A DNA stretch of 19,610 nucleotides from Planctomycetia bacterium (GCA_005778045.1 SXKQ01000118.1:1-19610), one strand, 5' to 3'. Counted from the first letter of the stretch, positions 1 to 7,546 are shown. Program-made: numbers and translations. The notes: a model not told the origin generated them from the sequence alone.

Positions 1-208
1 CGAGGGCGAGGTCGAGCGAGAGCGCGCCGGTCATCAATCCGCGCACTTCGTTGAGCGCGCCCTTGTCGCCAAGGCGCATGATCGCGCCCTTGCCGTAGCT
101 CTTCTCGATGTCCGCCAGCGCCGAGGCGAGATTCTTCTGCTTCTCGCGCTCCCCGGGGGTGAGCTTGTCCTGGTTCGCTTGGTCCTTGGCACTGGGCTGC
201 GAGTTCAT
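1..208 (-). CDS. recA: Recombinase RecA, N-terminal fragment (runs off window)
   Basis: RecA polymerises on single-stranded DNA, drives homologous strand exchange, and triggers LexA-type self-cleavage in the SOS response. Only the first 69 codons are present. After a polar leader of about 27 residues the sequence shows the classic RecA N-terminal signature, ALADIEKSYGKGAIMRLGD at about residues 30-48, followed by a TGALSLDLAL stretch. The window ends before the Walker A loop, so ATP-binding residues cannot be checked. The ATG at 208 is preceded by AAGGA about 9 bases upstream, which supports this start. It lies downstream of the kinase gene on the same strand with a 296-base gap, so it probably has its own promoter. 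Identification rests on the signature alone but that is distinctive. Confidence 0.93.
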   Translation of the reverse strand, partial: MNSQPSAKDQANQDKLTPGEREKQKNLASALADIEKSYGKGAIMRLGDKGALNEVRGLMTGALSLDLAL

Positions 209-504
209 CGGTGTGGTTCCTTCGCGTTCGGGATCGGGGGTCGCCGTCGAGGCGACCGGGACTGTGGGCAGTCGAGGCTCTGTAGGGTTATCGTGCGCTC
301 CGGCGGCCCGACCCACGTTCTAGGGGGCGCCAGAGCCAGTCATTGGGCCTTTGTTAGGGGCCAAGGTTAGCCCCCCAAGGGGCTTCGGCCAAGCGTCAAT
401 TGGGATTTTCCGCGCGCCCTCGGGCCCGGGAGCCCTTCCGTCGCTCGGGCGGGCCCTTAGTCGCGCCCCAAGCCACCCGAAACTCGCGCTCCGAGCGTCG
501 CGAA
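209..504. other. Intergenic region upstream of recA
   Basis: This 296-base gap separates the end of the kinase gene from the recA start. I see no convincing gene in it. It holds a candidate recA promoter near 364-392 and a 6-bp hairpin (369-384) inside that promoter's spacer. No clear LexA box of the E. coli (CTGT-N8-ACAG) or Bacillus (GAAC-N4-GTTC) type is present; the nearest is a half-match, GAAC-N4-GTCG, on the minus strand near 308-319. Several GC-rich inverted repeats occur near 420-450 but none is followed by a T-run, so the kinase operon's terminator is not identified. Confidence 0.5.
364..392 (-). promoter_or_regulatory. Candidate recA promoter
   Basis: On the minus strand TTGGCC and TAACCT are separated by exactly 17 bases. 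The -10 resembles those in front of the two tRNA genes of this window (TACCTT and TACCCT). The spacer contains an inverted repeat (AGCCCC, 4-base loop, GGGGCT) at 369-384. If used, the recA leader would be about 150 bases long. Matches to the sigma-70 consensus are only partial, so this is tentative. Confidence 0.3.
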
Positions 505-1407
505 TCAGAGCGTCACGAACTCGAGCAGCTCGTTGAAGCGCGACTCGATGTGCGTCCGCCGACGGCTCTCGAGCGACTCCACCCCGAAGCCCTGCACGCA
601 GAAGGACGCCGTGACCGTCCCGTACAGCATCGCTCGGCGCATGGTGGCCGGCTCGACGCAGTCCGCAGCGGCGAGATAGCCCATGAAGCCTCCGGCAAAG
701 CAGTCGCCCGCGCCGGTGGGATCGAGCACCTGATCGATCGGATAGGCCGGCAGCGCATAGCGCACGTTCTCGCCCACGAGGAACGCGCCGTGCTCGCCCT
801 TCTTGAGAATCACGTAGCGCGGCCCGAGCTCGCGCACCTTGGCGGCCGCCTTGATCAGGCTGCGCTCGCCCGTGAGCATGCGCGCCTCCTCGTCGTTGAG
901 CACGATGCCGTCGACGCGCCGCAGCACCTCGAGCAGCTCGTCGCGCCGGATCTCGATCCACAGGTTCATCGTGTCCGCCACGACGAACGCCGGCTGCGTG
1001 CACTGCTCGAGCGCGCGCAGCTGCACCTTGGGCTCCGCATTGGCGAGGAACACGTAGCGCGAGTCGCGGTACGCCTTGGGCACTTTCGGATCGAAATGCT
1101 CGAACACGTTGAGCTGCGTCTCGAGCGTCGTGCGCGTGTTCCAGTCCGCTTCGTAGCGCCCGGCCCAGCGGAAGCTCTTGCCGTCGGCGACCCTCTCGAC
1201 GCCGCGGATGTCGACGCCGCGCGACGACATCATCTCGAGATCCTTCTTCTCGAAGTCACCGCCCACCACACCGACAAGGCGCACGGCCCCGAAGTTCGAC
1301 GCCGACACGGAAAAGTACACCGCCGAACCCCCGAGCACGTTCTCGTGGCGCGCGTAGGGCGTCTCGATCGTGTCGTAGGCGAGCGTTCCGATGACGAGGA
1401 GGGACAT
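505..1407 (-). CDS. PfkB/ribokinase-family carbohydrate kinase
   Basis: A 300-residue cytoplasmic kinase predicted to phosphorylate a sugar or nucleoside hydroxyl using ATP. The fold signatures are in place: an N-terminal strand with LGGSAVYFS (about 25-33, substrate-side diglycine), an NDEE motif at 171-174 matching the family's NxxE phosphate/magnesium motif, and DPTGAGDCFAGGF at 229-241 with Asp235 as the expected catalytic base. Length is typical. The reading frame stays open to 1758, overlapping the next gene, but the ATG at 1407 begins exactly at the family's first strand and has AAGGA 8 bases upstream, so I chose it. It follows the flippase-like gene by 38 bases and is probably the last gene of that transcript. 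The substrate cannot be read from the sequence. Confidence 0.9.
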   Translation of the reverse strand: MSLLVIGTLAYDTIETPYARHENVLGGSAVYFSVSASNFGAVRLVGVVGGDFEKKDLEMMSSRGVDIRGVERVADGKSFRWAGRYEADWNTRTTLETQLNVFEHFDPKVPKAYRDSRYVFLANAEPKVQLRALEQCTQPAFVVADTMNLWIEIRRDELLEVLRRVDGIVLNDEEARMLTGERSLIKAAAKVRELGPRYVILKKGEHGAFLVGENVRYALPAYPIDQVLDPTGAGDCFAGGFMGYLAAADCVEPATMRRAMLYGTVTASFCVQGFGVESLESRRRTHIESRFNELLEFVTL

Positions 1408-1445
1408 GCGGCGGATCCTTGGAGCTGCGGCTAGGGCGCAGCAGG

Positions 1446-2660
1446 TTACCCGACACCCGTCGGCGAATTCGAGCGCGGTGGCGCTGAATCGTCGGCGAGA
1501 CGCGCGCTCGGTGCGAGCAGGAACAGCCCGCCGAGCAGCCCGACCGCGATCATGCACACGCGCCACGCGAGGCTGGTGGCGATGCCGAACAGGAGCGCCC
1601 CTCCCTGCATCTCGAACAGCTGGCCGTACACCACCTCGGTCACGCCCACACCGCCCGGCGTCAGCGGCACCGCGGCCGCGATGTTCCCGATCGAGGCCAC
1701 GACCACGTAGTGGACGAGCCCGAGCGCGCGCTCGCCGAACGACGTGCCGAGCGTCCACAGGGCGCCGATCACGCAGGCTTGGTTGAAGAGCGAGAACAGC
1801 GACGCGAGCGCGAACTCGAAGGGCCGGCGGGAGTAGATCGTCGCGGCCTCGTCGATCTGCCGGAACGTGCCCGCCATCGGCAGCTTTGCGATCCAGCGCT
1901 CGAAGCCCACCACGCGCCGCAGCGTCGCGTTCGTGTAGCCAAGCACGCCGAGCACCGCGAAGCCGAGCCCGACGAGCACGGGCGTGCGCACGGCGGCAAA
2001 GCGCTCGCCTTGGACCACGATCGTGACGGCTCCGAGCAGCGCGAGCACGAAAACGCCGATCAACCGATCGACGAGCACGCTGATCGCCGCCGCCGCCTTC
2101 CGCTCGGGATGGCGCCGCGCGACCATCACGGCCTTGACGACGTCACCGCCGGTGAGCCCAGGCACGACGATGTTGAAGAAGAACCCGATGTAGGTGAGCC
2201 GGAAGGCCTCGAAGAAGCCGGTCGGGCAGCCCGCCGCGCACAGCAGGCGCCACCAGCGCAGGCTGGTCGCGAGGATGCCGAGTGCCGCCAGCCCGAGCGC
2301 AATCCACAGGCCGCGCGGCTCGACCTCGAGGAACACGCGCGGCATTCCAGGCTGCCACGAGGTCTCCACACTGCGCGCGATCTCGATCCGCGCCACGCTG
2401 GGCTCGTCCCCGCTCGCGCTCCACGCGCCCGGCAGGGCGCTGCGCTGCTGCGGCTCGTCGAACACGAACTGCACGCGCTCGGCCTTCCAGTCCCCCTCGA
2501 TGCGCCCGACGAACGAGCGCTCGACGTCGCCGCCCTTGTAGCGCAGCTCGTCGCGCCAGGGCACGTTGCGCGCGATCAACACCACGATCGCCAGCGCCAG
2601 CGCGAGCTTCACGGCGCCCAGCCAGCGCCGCCGCGGCTTGTGCTCGGAAGACTCGCTCAC
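1446..2660 (-). CDS. Flippase-like / lysylphosphatidylglycerol-synthase TM-family membrane protein
   Basis: A 404-residue polytopic inner-membrane protein. The conserved marks of the LPG_synthase_TM (UPF0104) family are visible: a SLRWWRLL turn near 133-140, FNIVVPGLTGGDVVKAVM at 162-179, and PLTPGGVGVTE at 332-342. Members are proposed to move lipids or lipid-linked intermediates, or form the membrane half of MprF; no synthase domain is present here. There is one helix near 17-31, then an unusual polar stretch of roughly 80 residues (about 36-115), then the multi-helix core. The start is the GTG at 2660, whose GTGA overlaps the TGA of the upstream lipoprotein gene, implying coupled translation. 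The same frame is open much further upstream, but that part is a shadow of the lipoprotein gene. Confidence 0.85.
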   Translation of the reverse strand: MSESSEHKPRRRWLGAVKLALALAIVVLIARNVPWRDELRYKGGDVERSFVGRIEGDWKAERVQFVFDEPQQRSALPGAWSASGDEPSVARIEIARSVETSWQPGMPRVFLEVEPRGLWIALGLAALGILATSLRWWRLLCAAGCPTGFFEAFRLTYIGFFFNIVVPGLTGGDVVKAVMVARRHPERKAAAAISVLVDRLIGVFVLALLGAVTIVVQGERFAAVRTPVLVGLGFAVLGVLGYTNATLRRVVGFERWIAKLPMAGTFRQIDEAATIYSRRPFEFALASLFSLFNQACVIGALWTLGTSFGERALGLVHYVVVASIGNIAAAVPLTPGGVGVTEVVYGQLFEMQGGALLFGIATSLAWRVCMIAVGLLGGLFLLAPSARLADDSAPPRSNSPTGVG

Positions 2661-3832
2661 GAGCCGCTCGATCCATCGACGGCCACCGACGCGCGGAAGG
2701 CGGCCGCGCCCTCCGACTGCCACCAGCGCTGCCAGTCGACTTCCTGCAGCGAGCCGAGCCCGCGCCCCGACATGGTGCCCAGCGCGCCCATGGCGGCGAC
2801 TCGAACGCGACCGTCGGGGTGCTCCATCGCCGTCGCGTAGATCGACGCGGCCCACTGGGCGCGCTGCTCCGGACCGCGCTCCCCCGTCGGCGCATCCGGC
2901 AGACCGAGTCGTTCCACGCACTCGAGCACCGCGAGGAGCCGCTCGCCCCCGAGGCCCGCGAAGGGATTGCGCGCGAGAATCTCGGCCAGCTTCGCGCGCC
3001 CGTCGAGTGCCACGGCCGCACGCACGGCAGCCGCCTGCACGCGCTCGTTCGGCCAGCCCGGATCGCTGCCCCCCACCACGAAGACGGGCGGCGCGTCCAT
3101 CAGTGCGAGCTCGACCGCCTGCAGCAGCAACCTCCGCTGGAGGGCGAGCGCGAGGGGCCTCAACGGCGCCACGCGCGCATCGCGCGCCGAGGCGGCGCGC
3201 AGCAAGACGTTGACGCCGCGCAGCACGCGCAGGCCAGAGGGGAATTCGAGCGGCATCTCGGCCATGCGCTCGCACTCCCGCACGAACGCTGCACGATGCT
3301 CGTCGCTCGGCTGCTCGAGAGCGGGCTTCGCCACCGCGACGAGGGCCGCAAGCGCTGCGCTCGCCTCCGCGTCCGTCACGCTCGCCACCTTCAGGTCCGG
3401 CGCGCGCGCCGGCAGGTCGAGCCGCGCGCCGACTCGCGCGAGCTCAGTCAGCGCCGTCTCTCGCGAGAGGCACCAGGGGTCGTAGGCCGCGGTGCGCGCG
3501 AACCACTCCACTTGCGTCGAGCCAGTCGCAAAATCGTCGCCGTCGAGGCTGGCTAGCTTCACAAGCTCCGCCACGCAGATCTCGACCGGGTCTTCGACCG
3601 GCGCCGCGGTCACGGTCTGAACATCCTTGCCGAACCGGCCGAGCAGCACCGCGCCGGCGTTGCGCATCGTCCACGAGAAATGGCCCTGCACCGAGGCGAG
3701 GTAGGCGTGACGCCCCTCCGCCGGATGCAGAGACTCTAGATTTTCCACGCTCGCGCCGAGCGCGGCGCAGCCCACGAGGCCAAGGGTCGCGAGCGCGCCG
3801 AGTGCGCGCGAGAGCTGGCTCTTGGAGTTCAT
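2657..3832 (-). CDS. Predicted lipoprotein with HEAT-like repeats, function unknown
   Basis: A 391-residue protein I do not recognise by name. The N-terminus is a lipoprotein signal: basic start, hydrophobic run, and LGLVGC with Cys22 as the lipidation site. The mature part is rich in Ala, Leu and Arg helices. Segments such as NERVQAAAVRAAVALDG and GRVRVAAMGALGTM look like degenerate HEAT repeats, suggesting a helical scaffold held at a membrane. A VEWFARTAAYDPWC segment lies earlier in the protein. It starts 10 bases after the transketolase stop and its TGA overlaps the GTG of the flippase-like gene. Continuous spacing suggests one transcript, but a functional link to transketolase is not evident. 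A partnership with the flippase-like protein is inferred from overlap only. Confidence 0.75.
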   Translation of the reverse strand: MNSKSQLSRALGALATLGLVGCAALGASVENLESLHPAEGRHAYLASVQGHFSWTMRNAGAVLLGRFGKDVQTVTAAPVEDPVEICVAELVKLASLDGDDFATGSTQVEWFARTAAYDPWCLSRETALTELARVGARLDLPARAPDLKVASVTDAEASAALAALVAVAKPALEQPSDEHRAAFVRECERMAEMPLEFPSGLRVLRGVNVLLRAASARDARVAPLRPLALALQRRLLLQAVELALMDAPPVFVVGGSDPGWPNERVQAAAVRAAVALDGRAKLAEILARNPFAGLGGERLLAVLECVERLGLPDAPTGERGPEQRAQWAASIYATAMEHPDGRVRVAAMGALGTMSGRGLGSLQEVDWQRWWQSEGAAAFRASVAVDGSSGS

Positions 3833-3842
3833 CGCGGCAGCC

Positions 3843-5858
3843 TCACGCCAGCACCGAGCGCGCGAGCGCGAGCACGCTTTCCACCGTGAAGCCATACTCG
3901 GCGAGCACCTTCTCGCCCGGCGCCGAAGCGCCATAGCGCTCGATCGAAAGCACGCGACCGCGCTCGCCTACCCAGCGGTCCCAGCCCATCGCTACGCCGG
4001 CCTCGATCGCCACGCGCGCGCGGCAATCCGGCGGCAGCACCGTGTCGCGGTAGCTCGGGTCCTGCGCGGCAAAGGTCGCCATGCACGGCATGGACACGAC
4101 GCGCGACGCGACTCCTTCGCCGGCGAGCCTTCGATGCGCCTCGAACGCGAGTGCAACTTCGCTGCCCGTGGCGATCAGGATCACCCGCGGCGCGCCGCCG
4201 CTCTCCGCCAGCAAGTACGCGCCGCGCGCCACGCCCTCGCGCGCCTTCTCGCGCGTCCCGGGCAGCACGGGGAGCTTTTGGCGCGATAGAACGAGCGCGA
4301 CGGGCGCGTTGTCGATCTCGAGCGCGAGCCGCCAGGCCTGCGCGGTCTCATTGGCGTCCGCGGGCCGCACCACGCGCAACCGCGGCATCGCGCGCAGCGC
4401 CGCGAGCTGCTCGACCGGCTGGTGCGTCGGGCCATCCTCACCCACCGCGACCGAGTCATGCGTCCAGACGTAGATCGCCGGCAGGCCGCACAGCGCCGCG
4501 AGGCGCACCGCGGGCCGCATGTAGTCGCTGAACACGAAGAACGTCGACACGAACGGCCGCAGACCGCCGTGGCAGCAGATGCCGTTCGCGATCGAGCCCA
4601 TCGCGTGCTCGCGCACGCCGTAGTGCACGTTGCGACCTCCCGGCTCGCTCGCGGAGAGCGACTTGCCGCCGGAGATCGAGGTCTTGGTCGAGCACGAGAG
4701 GTCCGCGTCGCCGCCGAGCAACTCCGGCACGATGCCCGCGAGCGCCGCGAGCACCTTGGCGCCCGCATCGCGCGTGGCGAGCCCCGCACCCGCGTCCCAC
4801 TGAGGCAGTTCCTTCTCGCAGCGCAGAGCAAAGTCCGCGGGCAGCTCCCCCTGCATGCGGCGTTCGAACTCCGCCGCCAGCGCCGGATGCGCCGCGCGAT
4901 AGGCCTCGAAACGACGCTTCCAGTCCGCGTGAGCCTGCGCTCCGCGCCGCGCGGACTCGCGCGCGTGCGCGCGGGCCGCCTCGGGCACGACGAACGACTG
5001 CGCGGGATCGAAGCCGAAGGCGCTCTTCACCTTCGCGGCCTCGTCGGCGCCGAGCGGGGAGCCGTGCGCCTCGCTCGTGCCCTGCTTCCCGGGGCGGCCG
5101 TAGCCGATCGTGGTCTTAACGATGATAAGTGAGGGCCGCGCGCTCTCCGCGCGCGCCGCGGCGAGAGCCAGATCGAGTGCCGCGAGATCACGATTGCCGT
5201 CGGCGACCTTCTGCACGTGCCAGCCCTGGGCCGCGAAGCGCGCCGCGACATCCTCGACATCGAAGCTGAGCGACGTGGGGCCGTCGAGCGAGATGTCGTT
5301 GGCGTCGTAGAGCCATGTGAGCTTGCCGAGCCGCAGCTGCCCCGCGAGCGACGCCGCCTCGTAGACGACGCCCTCCATCATGCAGCCGTCCCCGAGCAGC
5401 GCGTACGTGCGGTGATCGACAACCGCGTGACCCGGCTGGTTGAAGCGCGCCGCGAGTGAGCGCTCCGCGAGCGCCATGCCGACCGAGTTCGCCGCGCCCT
5501 GCCCGAGCGGGCCGGTGGTCGCCTCGACGCCCGCCGTGGCGAAGTTCTCCGGGTGCCCGGGCGTGCGGCTGTGCCATTGGCGGAAGCTCTTCAGGTCCTC
5601 GAGGGTGAGCTCGAACCCGAACAGGTGCAGCAGCGAGTACAAGAGCGCGCTGCCGTGTCCCGCGCTGAGGACGAAGCGGTCGCGATCGGGCCAGCGCGGG
5701 GCAGCTGGGTCCTGCACGAGGTGGCGCTGCCATAGCGTGAACGCCATCGGCGCGGCGCCGAGCGGCAGGCCGGGGTGCCCGGAGTTGGCGCGCTGGATCG
5801 CGTCGACCGATAGGGTCCGCAGGGTGTTGACGCACAAGTTGTCGAGTTCGACGGACAC
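3843..5858 (-). CDS. tkt: Transketolase
   Basis: A 671-residue thiamine-diphosphate enzyme that moves two-carbon ketol units between sugar phosphates in the pentose phosphate (and Calvin) pathways. Visible landmarks are SGHPG (26-30), GPLGQG (116-121), the TPP motif GDG at 156-158 with Asn187 about 30 residues on, His265 in [16 protein letters not shown] with the catalytic-type Glu417, and [14 protein letters not shown] with His467. Length matches the family. No ATG is available near the conserved start. The GTG at 5858 places [15 protein letters not shown] first, has AAGGAG 12 bases upstream, and gives the expected length. The open frame continues upstream to 6119, but that part crosses the ssrA terminator and tmRNA and cannot be protein. 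It appears to be the first gene of a run with the lipoprotein, flippase-like and kinase genes. Confidence 0.96.
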   Translation of the reverse strand: MSVELDNLCVNTLRTLSVDAIQRANSGHPGLPLGAAPMAFTLWQRHLVQDPAAPRWPDRDRFVLSAGHGSALLYSLLHLFGFELTLEDLKSFRQWHSRTPGHPENFATAGVEATTGPLGQGAANSVGMALAERSLAARFNQPGHAVVDHRTYALLGDGCMMEGVVYEAASLAGQLRLGKLTWLYDANDISLDGPTSLSFDVEDVAARFAAQGWHVQKVADGNRDLAALDLALAAARAESARPSLIIVKTTIGYGRPGKQGTSEAHGSPLGADEAAKVKSAFGFDPAQSFVVPEAARAHARESARRGAQAHADWKRRFEAYRAAHPALAAEFERRMQGELPADFALRCEKELPQWDAGAGLATRDAGAKVLAALAGIVPELLGGDADLSCSTKTSISGGKSLSASEPGGRNVHYGVREHAMGSIANGICCHGGLRPFVSTFFVFSDYMRPAVRLAALCGLPAIYVWTHDSVAVGEDGPTHQPVEQLAALRAMPRLRVVRPADANETAQAWRLALEIDNAPVALVLSRQKLPVLPGTREKAREGVARGAYLLAESGGAPRVILIATGSEVALAFEAHRRLAGEGVASRVVSMPCMATFAAQDPSYRDTVLPPDCRARVAIEAGVAMGWDRWVGERGRVLSIERYGASAPGEKVLAEYGFTVESVLALARSVLA

Positions 5859-5960
5859 GCTCTGGCCTTGCTCCTTGGCGCGTCGCAGGCAGCTCCGCGC
5901 GAGCCACAGATTGGGGACCGCCGCGCGACGCGGCAAGTACGAAGGACCGCGCCGGGCATC

Positions 5961-6014
5961 GAAAAAGACGCCGCCCGCGGGCCCATCCCGTGGAGATGGG
6001 CCCGCGGGCGGCGT
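5961..6014 (-). terminator. Intrinsic terminator of ssrA
   Basis: A perfect 20-bp inverted repeat (5968-5987 and 5995-6014) with a 7-base loop is followed, on the minus strand, by TTTTTC. It begins just 6 bases after the encoded CCA of the tmRNA, so it ends the ssrA transcript before transketolase. The plus-strand side has no T-run, so it should act in one direction only. Confidence 0.93.
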
Positions 6015-6020
6015 GAAAAC

Positions 6021-6375
6021 TGGTGGAGGCGGCGGGAGTCGAACCCGCGTCCCGGAATCCATCCGCGACCGGCGTCTACGTGTGTAGCCCCTGGTTTGTG
6101 CCGTCCTCCGGACGCCCATGGGCAGGCTTCCGAGGGACCGCCGTCGATGTGTCTCGCCGGGGCGTGCTCGACGGTGAGCCGACCCGGCCAGCCTGCTGGT
6201 GTCGTCCTTCCGCAGCCGCAGGCGTTCCGCGGAGGACGGCTGACCTAGTGACTAGGCAGCGAGAGAATAATTGTTGGCAGGTTATGCCGTTCCCGAGAGG
6301 ATTTTACGGGATGACTCGAGATCCCCGACACGCGACCTGAAGCGCACGCAAACCGGTCGAGACCAGTGCGCCCCC
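6021..6375 (-). ncRNA. ssrA: Transfer-messenger RNA (tmRNA)
   Basis: tmRNA rescues stalled ribosomes with SmpB and tags the nascent peptide for proteolysis. The 5' strand GGGGGCG pairs with CGCCTCC near the 3' end to form the acceptor stem, with one G-U pair. The 3' end has a T-arm (GCGGG, TTCGACT loop, CCCGC) and an encoded ACCA. The 5' end shows the GGTCTCGAC segment typical of the tRNA-like D-loop region. Between them lies a tag frame at 6252-6278. The RNA is one-piece, 355 nt, not circularly permuted. It lies 64 bases downstream of smpB on the same strand, so substrate RNA and partner protein are adjacent. The 20-bp terminator follows directly. The mature 5' end is inferred from stem pairing. 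Confidence 0.95.
6252..6278 (-). other. tmRNA tag reading frame (ANNYSLAA)
   Basis: Inside ssrA the frame GCC AAC AAT TAT TCT CTC GCT GCC TAG encodes Ala-Asn-Asn-Tyr-Ser-Leu-Ala-Ala and then stop. The C-terminal LAA is the expected ClpXP-type degron, and NYSLAA parallels NYALAA of other bacteria. An adenine sits 4 bases before the resume codon, as in E. coli tmRNA, and an in-frame TAA lies 6 bases upstream, so the tag cannot start earlier. At 8 residues it is shorter than the usual ten or so. Confidence 0.85.
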
Positions 6376-6387
6376 AATCGAGATGGA

Positions 6388-6416
6388 AGACTAGCACAGC
6401 ATCCGCGCCACCCCAA
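6388..6416 (-). promoter_or_regulatory. Candidate ssrA promoter
   Basis: On the minus strand TTGGGG and TAGTCT are separated by 17 bases, and the -10 has an extended TG one base upstream of it. The -10 ends 12 bases before the mature 5' end, so a start about 5 bases upstream trimmed by RNase P would fit. It lies entirely in the smpB-ssrA gap. Each hexamer matches consensus at only three positions. Confidence 0.35.
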
Positions 6417-6439
6417 GGTGTCCCGCGCTCGAGCCCGCC

Positions 6440-6922
6440 CTAGCTGCCCGTGCGCTTGCGCGACATGGCGCGGTCGATGTCGCGCCGGTCGGTCTTCTCG
6501 CGCTCGCGATCGCGCTTGTCATGCAGCTTGCGGCCGCGGGCGAGCGCCACCTGCAGCTTGACCCGGGAGCCTTGGAAATAGAGTTCGAGCGGCACGATCG
6601 TGATGCCCTTGTCGCGCACCGCCTCGTCCCAGCGCCGCAGCTCGCGCTTGTGGGCGAGCAGGCGTCGGTCCCGCGTCGGGATGTGGTTCTGGTAGTTCCC
6701 GTGGGAGTACTCGGGAATGTGGGCGTTGACGAGCCATAGCTCACCACTGCGCAGAAGCGCGAAGCTCTCGGCGATCGAGGCCTTGCCCTGCCGCAGGCTC
6801 TTCACCTCGGTCCCGCGCAGCTCGATCCCGCACTCGAGCGTCTCGAGCAACTCGAAGTCGTACCGCGCGCGGCGATTCTCGGCGACCAGCCGTCGCACGA
6901 GCTTGTCTTTGTCATCCGCCAT
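6440..6922 (-). CDS. smpB: SsrA-binding protein SmpB
   Basis: A 160-residue OB-fold RNA-binding protein that delivers alanyl-tmRNA to stalled ribosomes. Family motifs are clear: GIELRGTEVKSLRQGKASI (32-50), NAHIPEYSHGNYQNH (66-80), and ARGRKLHDKRD (128-138). The basic, Arg/Lys-rich C-terminal tail (about 132-158), which enters the mRNA channel of the empty ribosome, is present. Length is typical. The ATG at 6922 gives MADDKDK directly before the conserved core. The frame remains open to 7042, but the extra part has no family counterpart. It lies just upstream of ssrA on the same strand, and divergent from the tRNA-Leu gene. Confidence 0.97.
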   Translation of the reverse strand: MADDKDKLVRRLVAENRRARYDFELLETLECGIELRGTEVKSLRQGKASIAESFALLRSGELWLVNAHIPEYSHGNYQNHIPTRDRRLLAHKRELRRWDEAVRDKGITIVPLELYFQGSRVKLQVALARGRKLHDKRDREREKTDRRDIDRAMSRKRTGS

Positions 6923-6999
6923 GGCTGCGCCGCCGCGAGCATAGCCCCGCGGGGCGCTGCTCCAAGCCAGCCATCGCACGGATCCCGCGACCGCGAGGG

Positions 7000-7028
7000 T
7001 TGACTCCGCCCGTCGCGCTCCGTACCTT
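7000..7028 (+). promoter_or_regulatory. Promoter of tRNA-Leu
   Basis: TTGACT (five of six consensus positions) is followed after exactly 17 bases by TACCTT. Predicted transcription would begin around 7035, about 11 bases before the mature tRNA. This is the best sigma-70-like promoter in the window, and its -10 is nearly the same as that of tRNA-Trp. Confidence 0.6.
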
Positions 7029-7045
7029 TTCTGGCCCTTCACCCC

Positions 7046-7134
7046 GCCCGGGTGGCGGAATTGGCAGACGCACTAGGTTCAGGTCCTAGCGCCTTTAAAC
7101 GGGCATACGGGTTCGACTCCCGTCCCGGGCACCA
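7046..7134 (+). tRNA. tRNA-Leu(CAG)
   Basis: An 89-nt class II tRNA with encoded CCA. The acceptor stem is GCCCGGG/CCCGGGC, the anticodon stem-loop is CTAGG-TTCAGGT-CCTAG with anticodon CAG (reads CUG), and a long variable arm carries a short GCC/GGC stem. The T-arm is ACGGG-TTCGACT-CCCGT. CUG is the dominant leucine codon in such GC-rich genes, so this is likely a heavily used tRNA. Translating across this gene gives MAELADALGSG..., a well-known artefact of leucine tRNA genes, not a protein. Confidence 0.97.
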
Positions 7135-7174
7135 CTCTCCCTTCGCGCTCGTCCCCGAGCCGCGCTCCCCCGCG

Positions 7175-7372
7175 ATGGGCAAGCACCCCTCCGAAGAGAC
7201 GCAGGCACAGGCTCCTGCACCGCCGCCGCGACGTCCGCACGACACTTCCCCGCAGGACACCTCTTTGGGCGCCTACGCGAAGTGGAGCGCGCTCATGGTC
7301 GCGGTCGTGCTCGGGCTCGGCTTCGTCGCCGCGCAGGTCCTGCGCTGGCTCGACATCGACCTCGGCCGCTAG
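7175..7372 (+). CDS. Small single-pass membrane protein, unknown function
   Basis: A possible 65-residue protein. It starts with a polar, Pro/Ala-rich stretch of about 30 residues (including three consecutive prolines) and ends with one strong transmembrane helix, ALMVAVVLGLGFVAAQVL at about 39-56, then WLDIDLGR. The GxGFxxxxxLxxxLD pattern loosely resembles AtpI-type or phage-shock-type small membrane proteins, but I would not assign a family. The frame is open from 7052, inside the tRNA, so the ATG at 7175 is the sensible start; no good ribosome binding site precedes it. It lies 40 bases after the tRNA-Leu and may be transcribed from the same promoter. Confidence 0.55.
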   Translation: MGKHPSEETQAQAPAPPPRRPHDTSPQDTSLGAYAKWSALMVAVVLGLGFVAAQVLRWLDIDLGR

Positions 7373-7432
7373 GCGAGCGCGACTGCTGCGTCCGCGGAAC
7401 GACGCTCGTCAGCGCGATCGTCCACCACGACG

Positions 7433-7534
7433 TCAGAAGGAATTGTCGCGCGGGTAGGCGAGGATCGCCGCCACGATTACCGCAAGGGCGAGTACGGCCA
7501 GCCCGCCTAGGAGCCACAGCAGCCAGGTCGGCAT
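7433..7534 (-). CDS. 33-residue predicted membrane peptide downstream of rsmG
   Basis: A short frame encodes MPTWLLWLLGG followed by a hydrophobic run through about residue 26 and a short polar tail, YPRDNSF. Nearly the whole peptide is one transmembrane helix with two early tryptophans. The ATG at 7534 lies 12 bases after the rsmG stop on the same strand, so it could be translated by re-initiation. There is no strong ribosome binding site. I do not recognise a family. A chance ORF this short is possible, but its clean hydrophobic pattern, charged C-terminus and operon position argue for a real small protein. Confidence 0.45.
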   Translation of the reverse strand: MPTWLLWLLGGLAVLALAVIVAAILAYPRDNSF

Positions 7535-7546
7535 GGTCGAGATGGC

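Noticed and set aside
308..319. LexA/SOS box upstream of recA
   Set aside because: Only one half of the GAAC-N4-GTTC pattern is intact (GAAC then GTCG), and the E. coli CTGT-N8-ACAG pattern is absent. Not enough to call a site.
7052..7174. Upstream extension of the 65-aa ORF starting MAELADALGSG
   Set aside because: This peptide comes from translating the tRNA-Leu gene, a known annotation artefact.
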